Assembly (NCBI RefSeq): GCF_039537705.1
Contig: NZ_BAABBA010000003.1
Coordinates: forward strand, 1-64,000
DNA length: 64,000 bases
Direction of reading: 5' to 3'
Origin: Georgenia daeguensis
GTDB lineage: Bacteria > Actinomycetota > Actinomycetes > Actinomycetales > Actinomycetaceae
Positions within the stretch are counted from its first letter, which is position 1. Every line of letters starts with the position of its first letter. Below are positions 42,893-52,600 of this stretch, one piece after another. Below the pieces are notes generated by a model. The model had not been told where the DNA came from. It saw nothing but the letters and a program-made list of their open reading frames with translations, and searched no databases. The translations under genes were made by a program, and so were the position numbers.

Positions 42893-45034
42893 CTACTGGC
42901 CACCGGCGTCGGCGAGCTCGAGCGGCCCGCCGACGTCGCTGCTCTCGCCCGTCTCCCCGGTCAGCAGGGCGGTGGTCTGCAGGACGACGAAGTGCGAGCG
43001 CAGCAGCTGCGCGGCTCCCCCGTCCGGCGGGAGCTTGGCCGGAAAGACGTCGAGGCCGATGCCGCGGACGCGGCGGTGGTGCTCGAGAAGCTGCCCTGTC
43101 AGGGCGGCCTCCGAGGCGGCGCCGGTGCCCCGCTCGGCCTGGCGGACGACCCAGGCGCGCAGGTCGAGCAGCGCGGCAGGCACGCCGGCGAGACGGCCGC
43201 TGTCGGGCGCGACGTCGCGGCCTCGACCGTGGCCTGCCGTCCCGCCGACGCTGCCCCCGGTGGCGTCCTCGCCGCCCCGGACGCGGCGGCGCGGTGCGGG
43301 CGCCCCGGCGCTCGCGAAGTGCAGCGCCTCGACGGCCTCCCCGGCCGGTCGGTCGGGACGCACGAGGCTGAGCGGCTCGCCGGTGACCCCGGCTGACCCG
43401 GTGCGCAGGCGGCAGACGAGCAGCGCGCCCTCGGCCGAACCGTCCCGCGCGATCACCTCCACCCTCTCGACGAGGTGCGCCGCCTCGGGGGTGTAGGCCA
43501 CCACGAGCGGCAGCGGTGTGCCGGCGCGGTCGAGCGCCACCCAGGTCAGGTTCTGGGACGTCGGGTCGAAGAAGGCCGGCCCGTACCGTGCGGGGCGGAG
43601 CACGGCCCAGTCGCGCAGCGGGTCCGGCTCGTCCAGCAGGCCGGCGGCGTCGCGGCGGAGCGCGTCCCACGAGTCGACGACGGGCAGCAGATCGGCGAGC
43701 TCTCCCCCCGGGAGCGGCTGCACAGCCGCCCGGGTCCGGTCGACGCCGGAGAGGCGGCCCCCGGCGCTCAGCTGCGCCTCGGTGAGCACCACCCGGGCCC
43801 CGGTCGTGGCGGAGGGGGACGACAGCCCGCTCCACGGGCCACTAGTGGTGTAGCGCGCGCGGGGGTCGAAGGCCAGCGTCTCGGGCCGAGCGTCGGTGAG
43901 GGAGACGAACCGGGCCTGCCCCGGCCACCAGAAGAGCGTGGTCAGCCCCCGGTAGCCGGAGGCCGCGCGCCAGGGCACGGCGCCGAGCCCGACGAGCTCC
44001 ATCGTGCCCGCCGTGTCGTAGCGGTTCCTGGCCCGCCCGACCAGCCGGGCCGGGGCGCTCCCGGAGGCGGCCGCAGCATCGAGTGCGGACACGAGCGCGT
44101 AGGCGATCGCGGCCTCGTCGAGGAGCCGGTGCTCGTCGGCCCGGGCGGACCGCTCGAGCAACAGCTCCACGTGGTCGGCGAGACGGCGCAGCAGCAGCGC
44201 CAGGCGGTGGTACTCCGCCCCCTGCGCCCACACCGCCACCGTCTCGTACCGCTGGTGGACGCCGGGTGAGAGGTGGGACAGGCCGAGCGCCACGGTGTCG
44301 GTGAGCAGGCGGGCGGTGGCCGCCCGCAGGCGCGCACGGGTCTCGTCGACGTCGTCGCCGGTCCTCCCGGGTCGACGCGGCTGGACGCCGGGGAGGTCGG
44401 CGCCGTGCGCGCGCTGGTACGCCAGCACCGCCGCGACCTGGTACTTCTCGACGGCGGAGAGTCGTGTGTCGGGGACGAGGCCGGCCGCCCCGCCGCCCAT
44501 GTACCGGAAGGTCAGGAACGGGTGGGAGAACGTCACCGCCACGTTCCGGCCGGCCTCGATCCGCACGTCGGCGGGCTCGAGATCGTCGACCAGCTGCCGT
44601 GCCCAGCGGTAGCCGGGCCGGCCCGCGTGGGCGAGGAGCGCGCCGGTGTCGAGGTCCATGAGCTCCCGGTGCAGCACGTCGGGCGCCGAGCCGCCGCGCT
44701 GCGCCGGGCCGAGGTCGAGTCCAGAGGTGGGGGCCGGACCATGGCCGGCACCGGATGCGACCTGCACCAGCCAGAGCCCGGCGGCGACCACGTGCTGGCA
44801 CGTCGTCCCGCTCGGGCAGGAGCATGCCGCGTGGGCGGGACCACGCGCGTCGAAGGTCACCTCGTGCTGCCCGACCCGCAGACGCAGCACCTGGCCCTCG
44901 TCGGCGACGACGCCGACCTCGGCACCCGCGAGATCCTTCCGGGCCCGGCGCAGCAGCCCGCGGCTGGCGAGCGCCGCCCAGGCGTCGTCGTCGTACCGCT
45001 CGAGCTGGGCGACGACGGCGGCACGCACGCTCAC
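42893..45034 (-). CDS. SWIM zinc-finger protein (YehQ-like)
   Basis: This 713-residue protein is the last gene of the five-gene operon. A SWIM-type zinc motif is at residues 71-81: CSCPSGTTCQH (Cys-x-Cys-x5-Cys-x-His). The remainder is a long alpha/beta region without a motif I can name (for example AHPFLTFRYMGGGAAGLVPD-like stretches). E. coli YehQ is the probable counterpart by order and type. SWIM fingers usually bind DNA or protein. Start GTG 45034 overlaps the VWA stop (GTGA). A Gly/Arg-rich low-complexity insert lies near the C terminus (ASAGAPAPRRRVRGGEDATG). Confidence 0.85.
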   Translation of the reverse strand: MSVRAAVVAQLERYDDDAWAALASRGLLRRARKDLAGAEVGVVADEGQVLRLRVGQHEVTFDARGPAHAACSCPSGTTCQHVVAAGLWLVQVASGAGHGPAPTSGLDLGPAQRGGSAPDVLHRELMDLDTGALLAHAGRPGYRWARQLVDDLEPADVRIEAGRNVAVTFSHPFLTFRYMGGGAAGLVPDTRLSAVEKYQVAAVLAYQRAHGADLPGVQPRRPGRTGDDVDETRARLRAATARLLTDTVALGLSHLSPGVHQRYETVAVWAQGAEYHRLALLLRRLADHVELLLERSARADEHRLLDEAAIAYALVSALDAAAASGSAPARLVGRARNRYDTAGTMELVGLGAVPWRAASGYRGLTTLFWWPGQARFVSLTDARPETLAFDPRARYTTSGPWSGLSSPSATTGARVVLTEAQLSAGGRLSGVDRTRAAVQPLPGGELADLLPVVDSWDALRRDAAGLLDEPDPLRDWAVLRPARYGPAFFDPTSQNLTWVALDRAGTPLPLVVAYTPEAAHLVERVEVIARDGSAEGALLVCRLRTGSAGVTGEPLSLVRPDRPAGEAVEALHFASAGAPAPRRRVRGGEDATGGSVGGTAGHGRGRDVAPDSGRLAGVPAALLDLRAWVVRQAERGTGAASEAALTGQLLEHHRRVRGIGLDVFPAKLPPDGGAAQLLRSHFVVLQTTALLTGETGESSDVGGPLELADAGGQ

Positions 45035-46164
45035 GAGGTCACCTGGACCAGCCACTCGGCGAGCTTGCCCGGTGTCAGCGCGGCGATGCTCATCCCGCAG
45101 TCGGCGAGACGCCGGGCGATGTCCCGGTCGTAGTGCGGGTGGGCCTCGCCGTCGAGGGCGGCCAGGCCGATGAGCGTCACGCGCGACTCCGCCAGCCCCC
45201 GCACCGCACGGACGAGGTCGCCCGGCGGACCGCCCTCGCAGAAGTCGGTGACCAGCACGAGCACGGTGCGCTGCGGGTTCTCCACCAGCTGGGTGCAGTA
45301 GCGGACCGCCTGGGCGATGTCGGTCCCGCCACCGAGCTGGACCCGCATGAGGACCTCGACCGGGTCCTCCACCTGGTCCGTGAGGTCGACGACGGCGGTG
45401 TCGAAGACCACCAGCCGCACGCGGAACGCTGGCAGCCCGGAGAGGATCCCCGCCATGACGGCGCTGTGGATGACCGAGCCCACCATGGAGCCGCTCTGGT
45501 CGACGCACACGATGACGTCCCACGGCAGCCGGCGCGTGTTGCGCTCGAAGAAGAGCACCTCCTGCAGCACGAGCTGGCCACGGGCGGGGTCGAAGTGCTT
45601 AAGGTTGCGCCGGATCGTCCCGGCCGCGTCGAAGTTGGCGGCGATCTGCACGGGGGAGTGGCGGTCGCGGCTGAGCCTGCCGGTCATGGCGCGGCGGACG
45701 TCCGTCCGGAGCCGGCGGGTCAGCTCCTCGACCACCTGGCGGATGATCCGGCGCGCCACGACGAGGGCCTCCTGGCCGAGGTGTCCCTTGAGGGCGAGGA
45801 GCGTCCGGAGCAGCTGCTCGCTCGGCTCGAGCCGTTCGAGGGTTCGGGGGTCGGTGACGAGCGCGGTGAGCCCGTAGCGCTCGAGCGCGTGCCCCTCCAC
45901 CACCTCGGCCGTCTCGCGGGGAAACAGCTCACGGACCTCGCCGAGCCAGGTCACGAGGCCCGGGGCGGACTCCTCCAGGGACCCGGGGGCCGTCTCCGCC
46001 GCGGGCCGTTCCTCGGGCCGCAGGTCACGCCCGTGGTACTCGCGCCCGTAGAGAAAGTCGAGCGCGGCGTCGAGGCGGGCCGAGGTCCCGCTGCACCCGC
46101 CGAGGGAGCTGGAGGCGTACCGGCCGAGGACGAGCCGCCACCGTTCCAGCGCGTCGCCGCTCAT
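45031..46164 (-). CDS. VWA-domain protein (YehP-like)
   Basis: This 377-residue protein has a helical N-terminal half (residues 1-200, with RLDAALDFLYGREYHGRDLR) and a von Willebrand A domain from ~215. The MIDAS motif is DQSGSMVGS (Asp222, Ser224, Ser226). The conserved Thr is in LGGGTDIAQAVRY and the Asp in LVTDFCEGG. VWA proteins encoded next to MoxR ATPases act as metal-dependent adaptors for the ATPase. Start ATG 46164 overlaps the previous stop by 4 nt; the stop overlaps the SWIM gene by 4 nt. Confidence 0.92.
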   Translation of the reverse strand: MSGDALERWRLVLGRYASSSLGGCSGTSARLDAALDFLYGREYHGRDLRPEERPAAETAPGSLEESAPGLVTWLGEVRELFPRETAEVVEGHALERYGLTALVTDPRTLERLEPSEQLLRTLLALKGHLGQEALVVARRIIRQVVEELTRRLRTDVRRAMTGRLSRDRHSPVQIAANFDAAGTIRRNLKHFDPARGQLVLQEVLFFERNTRRLPWDVIVCVDQSGSMVGSVIHSAVMAGILSGLPAFRVRLVVFDTAVVDLTDQVEDPVEVLMRVQLGGGTDIAQAVRYCTQLVENPQRTVLVLVTDFCEGGPPGDLVRAVRGLAESRVTLIGLAALDGEAHPHYDRDIARRLADCGMSIAALTPGKLAEWLVQVTS

Positions 46165-48566
46165 GCCCGGTCTCCCCACGCGGCCAGGCCGTCCCGCGCG
46201 AGCAGCCCGGCGGTGACCCGGGAGACCTCCAGGTGCCGGCGGACCGCGCCCTCGTCCACCTCCGGCCGCCGGAGCCCCCCGAGGTCCGTCGCGCCGTGCA
46301 GCCCGGCGACGGCCTCGGCGATCCGGTCGGTCTCCCGGGGCGTCATCCGGGCGAACGCGAGGCGCAGCTCGGGCAGGTGCTCGACGAAGGTCTCTCGCTC
46401 CCACGCGCGCAGGCGCCCGTCGAGCGCGGCGAGCAGCGCGGGCTCCTGCCAGGCGGCCTCCCGGGCCGTCCCGAGCAGCCCGCCGACGAAGCCGACGCCG
46501 TCCCCGGCGCTCACGGTGCCGGACAGGTGCCCGGCGATCGCCCGCGCGACCCCCTCGGCCTGCAGCCGGCCGGCGGAGTACTGCAGACCCGTGGCGCCGC
46601 CACGCACCAGCGGCGCCTCGTGCGTGGCGGCGAGACGGTCGACCATCTCCCAGTAGAGGTCGGCGTCGAGGCCGCTCCCGCTCTCGCCGACCAGGACCTC
46701 GCGCAGCTGCACGAGGGCGGCGACCGCGTCGCCCGGGGCGCACTCCTGCCCGGACAGCTCGCGGCCGAGGAAGATCGCGCGCTCGTACGCCGTGCGGAGC
46801 AGGGCGGGCAGCGGCTCCAGCGTGCGGGCCTCCAGCGGCTCGCGCGCCTCCTGCAGCAGCGCCAGCTGCGCCGTCGCCGCGGCCAGCGCGTCGAAGGCGA
46901 CGTCGGCGCCGAGGGCCTCCCGGACAAGTCCCAGCGCCTCCGCCGAGTGGTGGTGGAGCCCGAGCACGCAGGCCCGGACGAGCAGCGAGGTCGCCACCGG
47001 GGCGCTGCGGGCACCCTCGGCCCGTTCGGCGTCGAGCAGCGCCCCGAAGCGGGTGGCGACGGCGGACGGCAGGGTCTCCCCGTGGACGGAGACCTCGGCG
47101 AGCGCGCCCTCGGTCGCGGGGCTCCACCGGTACTCCCAGCGCTCCTGCAGCCGGCCCAGGCCGTGGCCGTGGACGAAGTCGGGCCCGGCCGTGCGGGCCG
47201 CGAAGGGGACGCCGAGCAGGGCGAGGCCGTGCAGCAGGCGGCTGGTCTCGCGGTGGGCGGGCCGGCGGTACAGGTCGAGGGCGGCCGTCCTGGGCTCGCC
47301 GTCCACGTGCAGCTTCTGGCGGCGGAGCCGCTCGAGGGTGTCGGCGACCAGGGGCGGTGTGCCCGCGCCGGGCGGGACGGTGCCCACGGCCGTGCCCGTC
47401 AGGACGTGCCGGGTGACCGCGCCGACCAGGGCTCCCTCGACGTCGGCGTCGCCCTTGACGAAGCAGCTCGTGACCGCGTCGACCAGGTCGCTGCGCAGCG
47501 GCGCCGGCCGGTCCCGCAGCGCCGCCAGGCGCAGCGCCTGCTCGAACGCGGCGGAGACGGCGGGCATCGGGACGGGGGCCTGGTGGCGCCGGCGGAGCTC
47601 GTCGGCGACGTCGAGGATCGCGGACAGGGCCGCGAGGGCCCGCGGGGCGTCGGCTTCCTCGCTCATGAGCTCCCAGAGGCGCTGGTGCCACGCCGGCGAG
47701 GTCATCCCGGCGGCGTAGCCGTTCAGGCGCTCCAGCCGCTCGAAGGTGTAGCGCACGATCGCGGCCCCGTCGCTCACCCCGTCGAGACGGATCTCGGGCC
47801 GGGCGGGCGGCTCGGCGAGCAATGCGGGGAGCGCCACCGCGTGGAAGCCGCCGACGACGGCGAGCACCGGCCCGTCGTCCGGGTCCCGTCCCGCCAGGGC
47901 CTGGGTCACGTGCCAGGCCATCTCCGCCTCGCGCGCGGTGGTGCCGTCCCGGTCGAGCTCGGCCCGCGGGTGGTCCTGCCGGGAGAGCTGGCACCACGCC
48001 GCGACGCGGGCCGTGTGCTCGGCGGACGTGACCTCGGCCCCGTCGGCCTCGATCAGGCGCTCCCACAGGTCCTCGGGGTCACGGCAGCCCACCTTCTCGG
48101 CCAGCGCCTGCAGACGGGCGCTGGTGCGGTAGTGGTGCTCGTCCTGCAGCGCCTCTTCGGCGTCCGGGGCGAACTCGCGGGTGCCGACGAGGGACTGCTC
48201 GGCGAGGTCGAGGTCGATGAATCGTGCCGGGATGCCGCGCGACGCGGCCTCCCGCAGGGCGACGAGCTCGGGGGAGTAGTCGCAGAAGGGCAGGTGCGCG
48301 CTCCACCGCTCGACGGCGGCGCCCTTCCCGCGCACCGCCCAGGTGTAGACCGACAGGGGCATGCGTGCCTCGGCGTGCGTGAGCAGCGGGACGAGCGGAG
48401 TCAGCGAGCGCGGGCCCTCCACCAGGACCACCGACGGGCGGTGCTCCTCGACGGCCCGGCGCACCTGCCACGCGCACGCCGGGCTGTGGTGCCGGACCGG
48501 CACGACCACCAGCGCGTCGCTGACGAGGGAGGCCGCGAGCTCGCGCACGCCGGCGGTACTGAGCAT
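46161..48566 (-). CDS. DUF5682 family protein (YehM-like)
   Basis: This 801-residue protein has a conserved N-terminal domain (residues ~1-260) and a long helical C-terminal part. Motifs: VVPVRHHSPACAW (His26, His27), SVVLVEGPRSL (Glu50), CDYSPELVALREAASRGIPA followed by RFIDLD, REAEMAWHV, and AVVGGFHAVALPALL (His242). The order (His near the start, E-G-P, R-E-x-x-M, and a late G-G-x-H) resembles the TraB/ChaN/erythromycin-esterase superfamily. This is my inference, but it would make the protein a metal- or acid/base-dependent hydrolase. No signal peptide. Gap of 4 nt from the MoxR gene; 4-nt overlap with the VWA gene. Confidence 0.83.
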   Translation of the reverse strand: MLSTAGVRELAASLVSDALVVVPVRHHSPACAWQVRRAVEEHRPSVVLVEGPRSLTPLVPLLTHAEARMPLSVYTWAVRGKGAAVERWSAHLPFCDYSPELVALREAASRGIPARFIDLDLAEQSLVGTREFAPDAEEALQDEHHYRTSARLQALAEKVGCRDPEDLWERLIEADGAEVTSAEHTARVAAWCQLSRQDHPRAELDRDGTTAREAEMAWHVTQALAGRDPDDGPVLAVVGGFHAVALPALLAEPPARPEIRLDGVSDGAAIVRYTFERLERLNGYAAGMTSPAWHQRLWELMSEEADAPRALAALSAILDVADELRRRHQAPVPMPAVSAAFEQALRLAALRDRPAPLRSDLVDAVTSCFVKGDADVEGALVGAVTRHVLTGTAVGTVPPGAGTPPLVADTLERLRRQKLHVDGEPRTAALDLYRRPAHRETSRLLHGLALLGVPFAARTAGPDFVHGHGLGRLQERWEYRWSPATEGALAEVSVHGETLPSAVATRFGALLDAERAEGARSAPVATSLLVRACVLGLHHHSAEALGLVREALGADVAFDALAAATAQLALLQEAREPLEARTLEPLPALLRTAYERAIFLGRELSGQECAPGDAVAALVQLREVLVGESGSGLDADLYWEMVDRLAATHEAPLVRGGATGLQYSAGRLQAEGVARAIAGHLSGTVSAGDGVGFVGGLLGTAREAAWQEPALLAALDGRLRAWERETFVEHLPELRLAFARMTPRETDRIAEAVAGLHGATDLGGLRRPEVDEGAVRRHLEVSRVTAGLLARDGLAAWGDRA

Positions 48567-48570
48567 CCGC

Positions 48571-49671
48571 TCACCGGTCCAGCTCGCGCCGCGCGTCGAG
48601 GGCGCGCCGCCACCGCCGGTCCCGCCGGGCCCGCTCCTTGACGACGACGTCGAAGTAGTGCCGCAGCTTGGTGCCGTCCTGCGGCTCGTCCTTGAGCACG
48701 GTGCCGATGAGCTGGCGGACCACGTGCTCCCCGCCGACCTCGCCGTCGCCGAAGTAGTGGGCGTCGAGGCCTGCGGCGTAGCCGACCGCGACGGCCTCGG
48801 CGGAGGACATCACCGCGGTGGGTCGCTCGACCACGGTCCCCTCTGCCGTCACGCCGTCGCGCAGGTCGTGGAAGGCGGTGACGAGCAGGTCGACCACGTC
48901 CTCGCTGATCCGGGTGGAGACGTCCGCCTGCCGCAGCAGGGCGTCGGTCTGCTCGCGCACCAGGCGCGCCTCGAGGCGCCGGTCGCCGATGGGGCGGACG
49001 GTCTCGAAGTTGAACCGGCGCTTCAGCGCGCTGGACATCTCGTGGACGCCCCGGTCGCGCAGGTTGGCGGTGGCGATGACGTTGAAACCCGGCCGGGCGA
49101 AGACCGTCGCCGCTCCGCCGTCGAGCTCGGGGACGTGGAGCACCTTGTCCGAGAGCAGCCCGATGAGCACGTCCTGGATCTCCGGCTGGACGCGCGTGAC
49201 CTCCTCGAACCGGCACAGCGCACCGCGCTCCATCGCCTGGTACATCGGGCCCCGGACGAGGGCCCGCTCGCTGGGCCCCTCGGCGAGCAGCAGGGCGTAG
49301 TTCCACGAGTAGGTGATCTGGTCGCCGGTGGTGCCCGAGGTGCCCTGCACGGTGCAGGTGGAGTCCCCGGAGATCGCGGACGCGAGCAGCTCGGAGAGCA
49401 TGGACTTCGCGGTGCCCGGCTCGCCGACCAGCAGGAGCCCGCGGTTGCTCATGAGCGTGACGATGCACCGGTCGATCAGGGCGTCGTCGCCGTAGAACTT
49501 CCGGCTGACGCCGAGCGCCGCGTCACCGACCACGAATGCGCGCACCGCGCGCGGGGAGAGCCGCCAGCCGGCCGGGCGGGGGCCGGTGTCCGCCCGGGCG
49601 AGCGCGGCGAGCTCGGCCGCGTGGACCTGCTCGGCCGGGGCGCGGAGGATCGCGGACGGGGGCACGCTCAC
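48571..49671 (-). CDS. MoxR-type AAA ATPase (YehL-like)
   Basis: This 366-residue AAA+ protein has Walker A GEPGTAKS (83-90). The Walker B region reads ALCRFEEVTRVQPEIQDVLI, with Glu in place of the usual Asp of D-E, a form I associate with the YehL branch of MoxR ATPases. Sensor 1 is VIATANLRDRGVHEMS, and the arginine region is ALKRRFNFETVRPIGDRRLE. It probably remodels or activates the DUF5682 and DUF4132 proteins together with the VWA protein. GTG start overlaps the DUF4132 stop (GTGA). Confidence 0.93.
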   Translation of the reverse strand: MSVPPSAILRAPAEQVHAAELAALARADTGPRPAGWRLSPRAVRAFVVGDAALGVSRKFYGDDALIDRCIVTLMSNRGLLLVGEPGTAKSMLSELLASAISGDSTCTVQGTSGTTGDQITYSWNYALLLAEGPSERALVRGPMYQAMERGALCRFEEVTRVQPEIQDVLIGLLSDKVLHVPELDGGAATVFARPGFNVIATANLRDRGVHEMSSALKRRFNFETVRPIGDRRLEARLVREQTDALLRQADVSTRISEDVVDLLVTAFHDLRDGVTAEGTVVERPTAVMSSAEAVAVGYAAGLDAHYFGDGEVGGEHVVRQLIGTVLKDEPQDGTKLRHYFDVVVKERARRDRRWRRALDARRELDR

Positions 49672-52600
49672 CGGCCCACCACCTTCTCCCAGTCGGGGTC
49701 GAACCCGGTGCCGTCGGCGGCCATGAGGCGCATGTCGCCGTAGGCCTCCGAGAGTAGAACGGCGGGGACGTCACCGAGAAGGAGCCTGGTCGCCTCGTGC
49801 CCCCACTCACCACCGCCACCGCCACCGGTACCGGGACTCCCGCCGTCCGCCTGCCGCACGAACCGCAGGACCGTGAGCGCCACCGTGGTGTTCTCCTCCG
49901 GGAGGCCGTTCCCGGAGAACTCGACCACGCTGGTCACGCCCACCGTGGGGAACCGCTTCTCGTAGGTGTAGAACCACCCACCGTCCCCGGTCTGGCCACG
50001 GGTGTAGCCGAGCTTTCCCGCCCGGCCGCGCAGGGCGAACGCCTCGAGCACGTGCCCGCGGAAGTCGGTGATCTCCGCCTGGCTGGCGCCGACGTCGGGA
50101 AGGACGTAGGTGCCCTTCCCGAGCTGGACGAAGAGCGGGACGACCTCGTAGTCCACCAGGTGCTCGATCCACCTCGCGGCGGTCTGGGGGTCGAGGTTGG
50201 TGTCGTGCGCCAGGCTGACCCGGGCGCCGGGCGAGAGGGTGACGGGCTCGTCGTCGACGTCGGTCAGCGAGCCGTCCTCGAGCGGACGGAAGACGACGAC
50301 GGAGCCCTCCGGGGTGGTCGCGGTCCAGACGAGCCGGCGCACCAGGTGCCGCATCACCGGGTGCCCCGCGAGGTAGCGGTGCCAGTCCTCGGACGGCCAG
50401 GTGCGCTCCGTGCAGAGCGCCTCGTAGAGCCGCTGGGTCTGCAGCTGGACCACGGCCTTGAGCTCCTTGCGAGCCGCTGCGAGCGCCTTCCTGGCCTCCG
50501 CCGCGCGGTCCGGGTCGTCGGTGCGGCGCGGGGCCGGCAGCGAGGCGATCTTGGTGTCCTCCGGCGAGCGCAGCTCGAGGGTCAGGTCCGGCCGCAGCAC
50601 GGCGGAGAACGAGCGGTCGCCGTAGCTGAGCTCGAGGCGGCCGGACCCGTCCAGACCAGCCGTGGGGACGGTGCGGTCGGCGAGCTCGTCCACGGTCCAC
50701 CCCTTGCGCTCCGCCAGCGCCAGGGCCTGCCGGGTGGCCTCCTCCTGGATGCTCTTCGTGCGGAACCGGGAGCCCACCGAGAGCATGAGCTGGGTGGCGG
50801 ACGGGTGCTCGATCCAGCCCAGCATGGCCACGAGCGCCTTAGACTGGGAGGCGCGCTTGCCGTACCAGTCCTTGAGGTACCGGGCGACGGGCGCGGCGGC
50901 ACGCTCGCCCGCGCAGGCGGCGACGACGGCGAGCAGCCCCTTGGACGCGGCGGCCGAGCCGACCGGTTCGCGCAGGAACCGGGGCAGGTACGCGGCGGTG
51001 ATCTCCTCGACGGAGGAGCCCAGGAGCGGGTTGTTCTGGTATCCCTGCGGGTACCGGGTCATGGACTGGTGCGTCCAGCCGGCCTCCTGGGCGGCCCGCC
51101 GTTGGGCCTCGTCGGCGTCGATCGGCCGGGTGTCCTCCGCCAGCCAGGTCTCGAGGACGAACTGCCCGAGTCTTTCCCGGTCCTCCGGGGCGATCATGGC
51201 GCAGTACTTGCGCAGCATCGCGCCCGGCTCCGGGCTCTTCGCCCGCACGGCCTGGGCGAGCAGCCACTGCAGCGTCTCGGTGCCGACCGGCTCGCCGGTG
51301 TCGGCCCAGCGCACCTCGGACAGGCCCGCCCAGGGGAACCACGCCAGTTCCTTGGGCAGACCCTTGGCGACGGCGGCGACTGCCTTCCTCCGCAGGTCGG
51401 CCCGGTCGACGTACCGCTCGACCGGACGGCCCATCGCCTCCAGCGCGTCGAGCATCGCGCCCTTCGCGAGGTCGTGCTTCTCCCTGCCGACGGCCGTCTC
51501 CAGGGCCGGCACGGCGGACTCGGCGCGCAGGCGGCGCAGCCAGCCGGCCGCCTCGGTGCGCACGTCGTACTTCCCGTCCTGCAGCGCGGCGACGACGCGG
51601 GCCGGGGTGGCCGGAAGCTGGTCGAGGGCGTCCTGGGCGGGGCGCCGGTCCACCCGGTTCCCGGACAGTGCCGTGTCGAAGAGCGCGTCGACGGCTCGGC
51701 GGGGCAGCGTCGGCAGGGTTGCCAGCGCCCGGTAGGGGGCCTCGGCGGCCATCGACCAGTCGCGGTCCGTGCTGGACAGGGTCCGCACGACGAGGTCGAG
51801 ATGGGTCAGGACGAACGGGGCCACGTGCTCGTCCGGCCACCCGCCGCCGAGGTGCGGCCCCCAGGGGGCGGCGAAGCGCCGGTAGACCGAGCGGCCGCCG
51901 TCGAGGCCGAGCTCGTCGAGCATGGTGGCGACCTCGAGCAGCGTGGGGCGTCCGGTGCGGGCGTGCTCGATCTCGAGGAGGTTCGCCGCGGGACGCGAGA
52001 GCGCGCCGCCGTGCTCGACGAGGTGACCGAGGTGATGGAGGAGGGAGACGATGCCGGCCGGCCCCAGCCGCATGGCGTGCGCGTGGCGCTCGAACAGATG
52101 CAGCACGTGGTGCGGCGCGTCGACGTTCGGGGTCGCGGGGGGAGTGCCGCGCTCGAGCGAGGCGAGCAGCCGCCTGAGGGACTCGCGGTCCAGCGGCGGC
52201 GTGCGGAACGCGGGCACCCCGTAGCCGGGGTTCTGCGCCCGCATCCGGGCGGCGGCCTCCTCGGCCAGGCGGTTCGAGCGCTCGATCTCCCGGTCGGTCG
52301 CAGCCCAGAGGTTCTCGAGCTGCGAGCGCAGCTCGGCCGTGACCGGGACCCGCCAGTCGACGACGGGCAGGGCGGGGGGCGCGGGCTCGCTCCCCGCCGG
52401 GGCGGCCGGGTCGGCAAGGTCGGCCGTCCACTCCGCGGCGAGCGCCCGGACGCTCGCCGCCCGGTCGGCCGAGGCGCGCTCGAGCGCCCAGGCGCGTGCG
52501 CCGTCGTCCGCCGCGCCGAGTGCCCGCAGGGCGTGCAGACGGGTCTCCGGCGTGCCCGAGACCGCCAGCTCCTTGAGCGGGTCCACCAGCAGGGCCCCGC

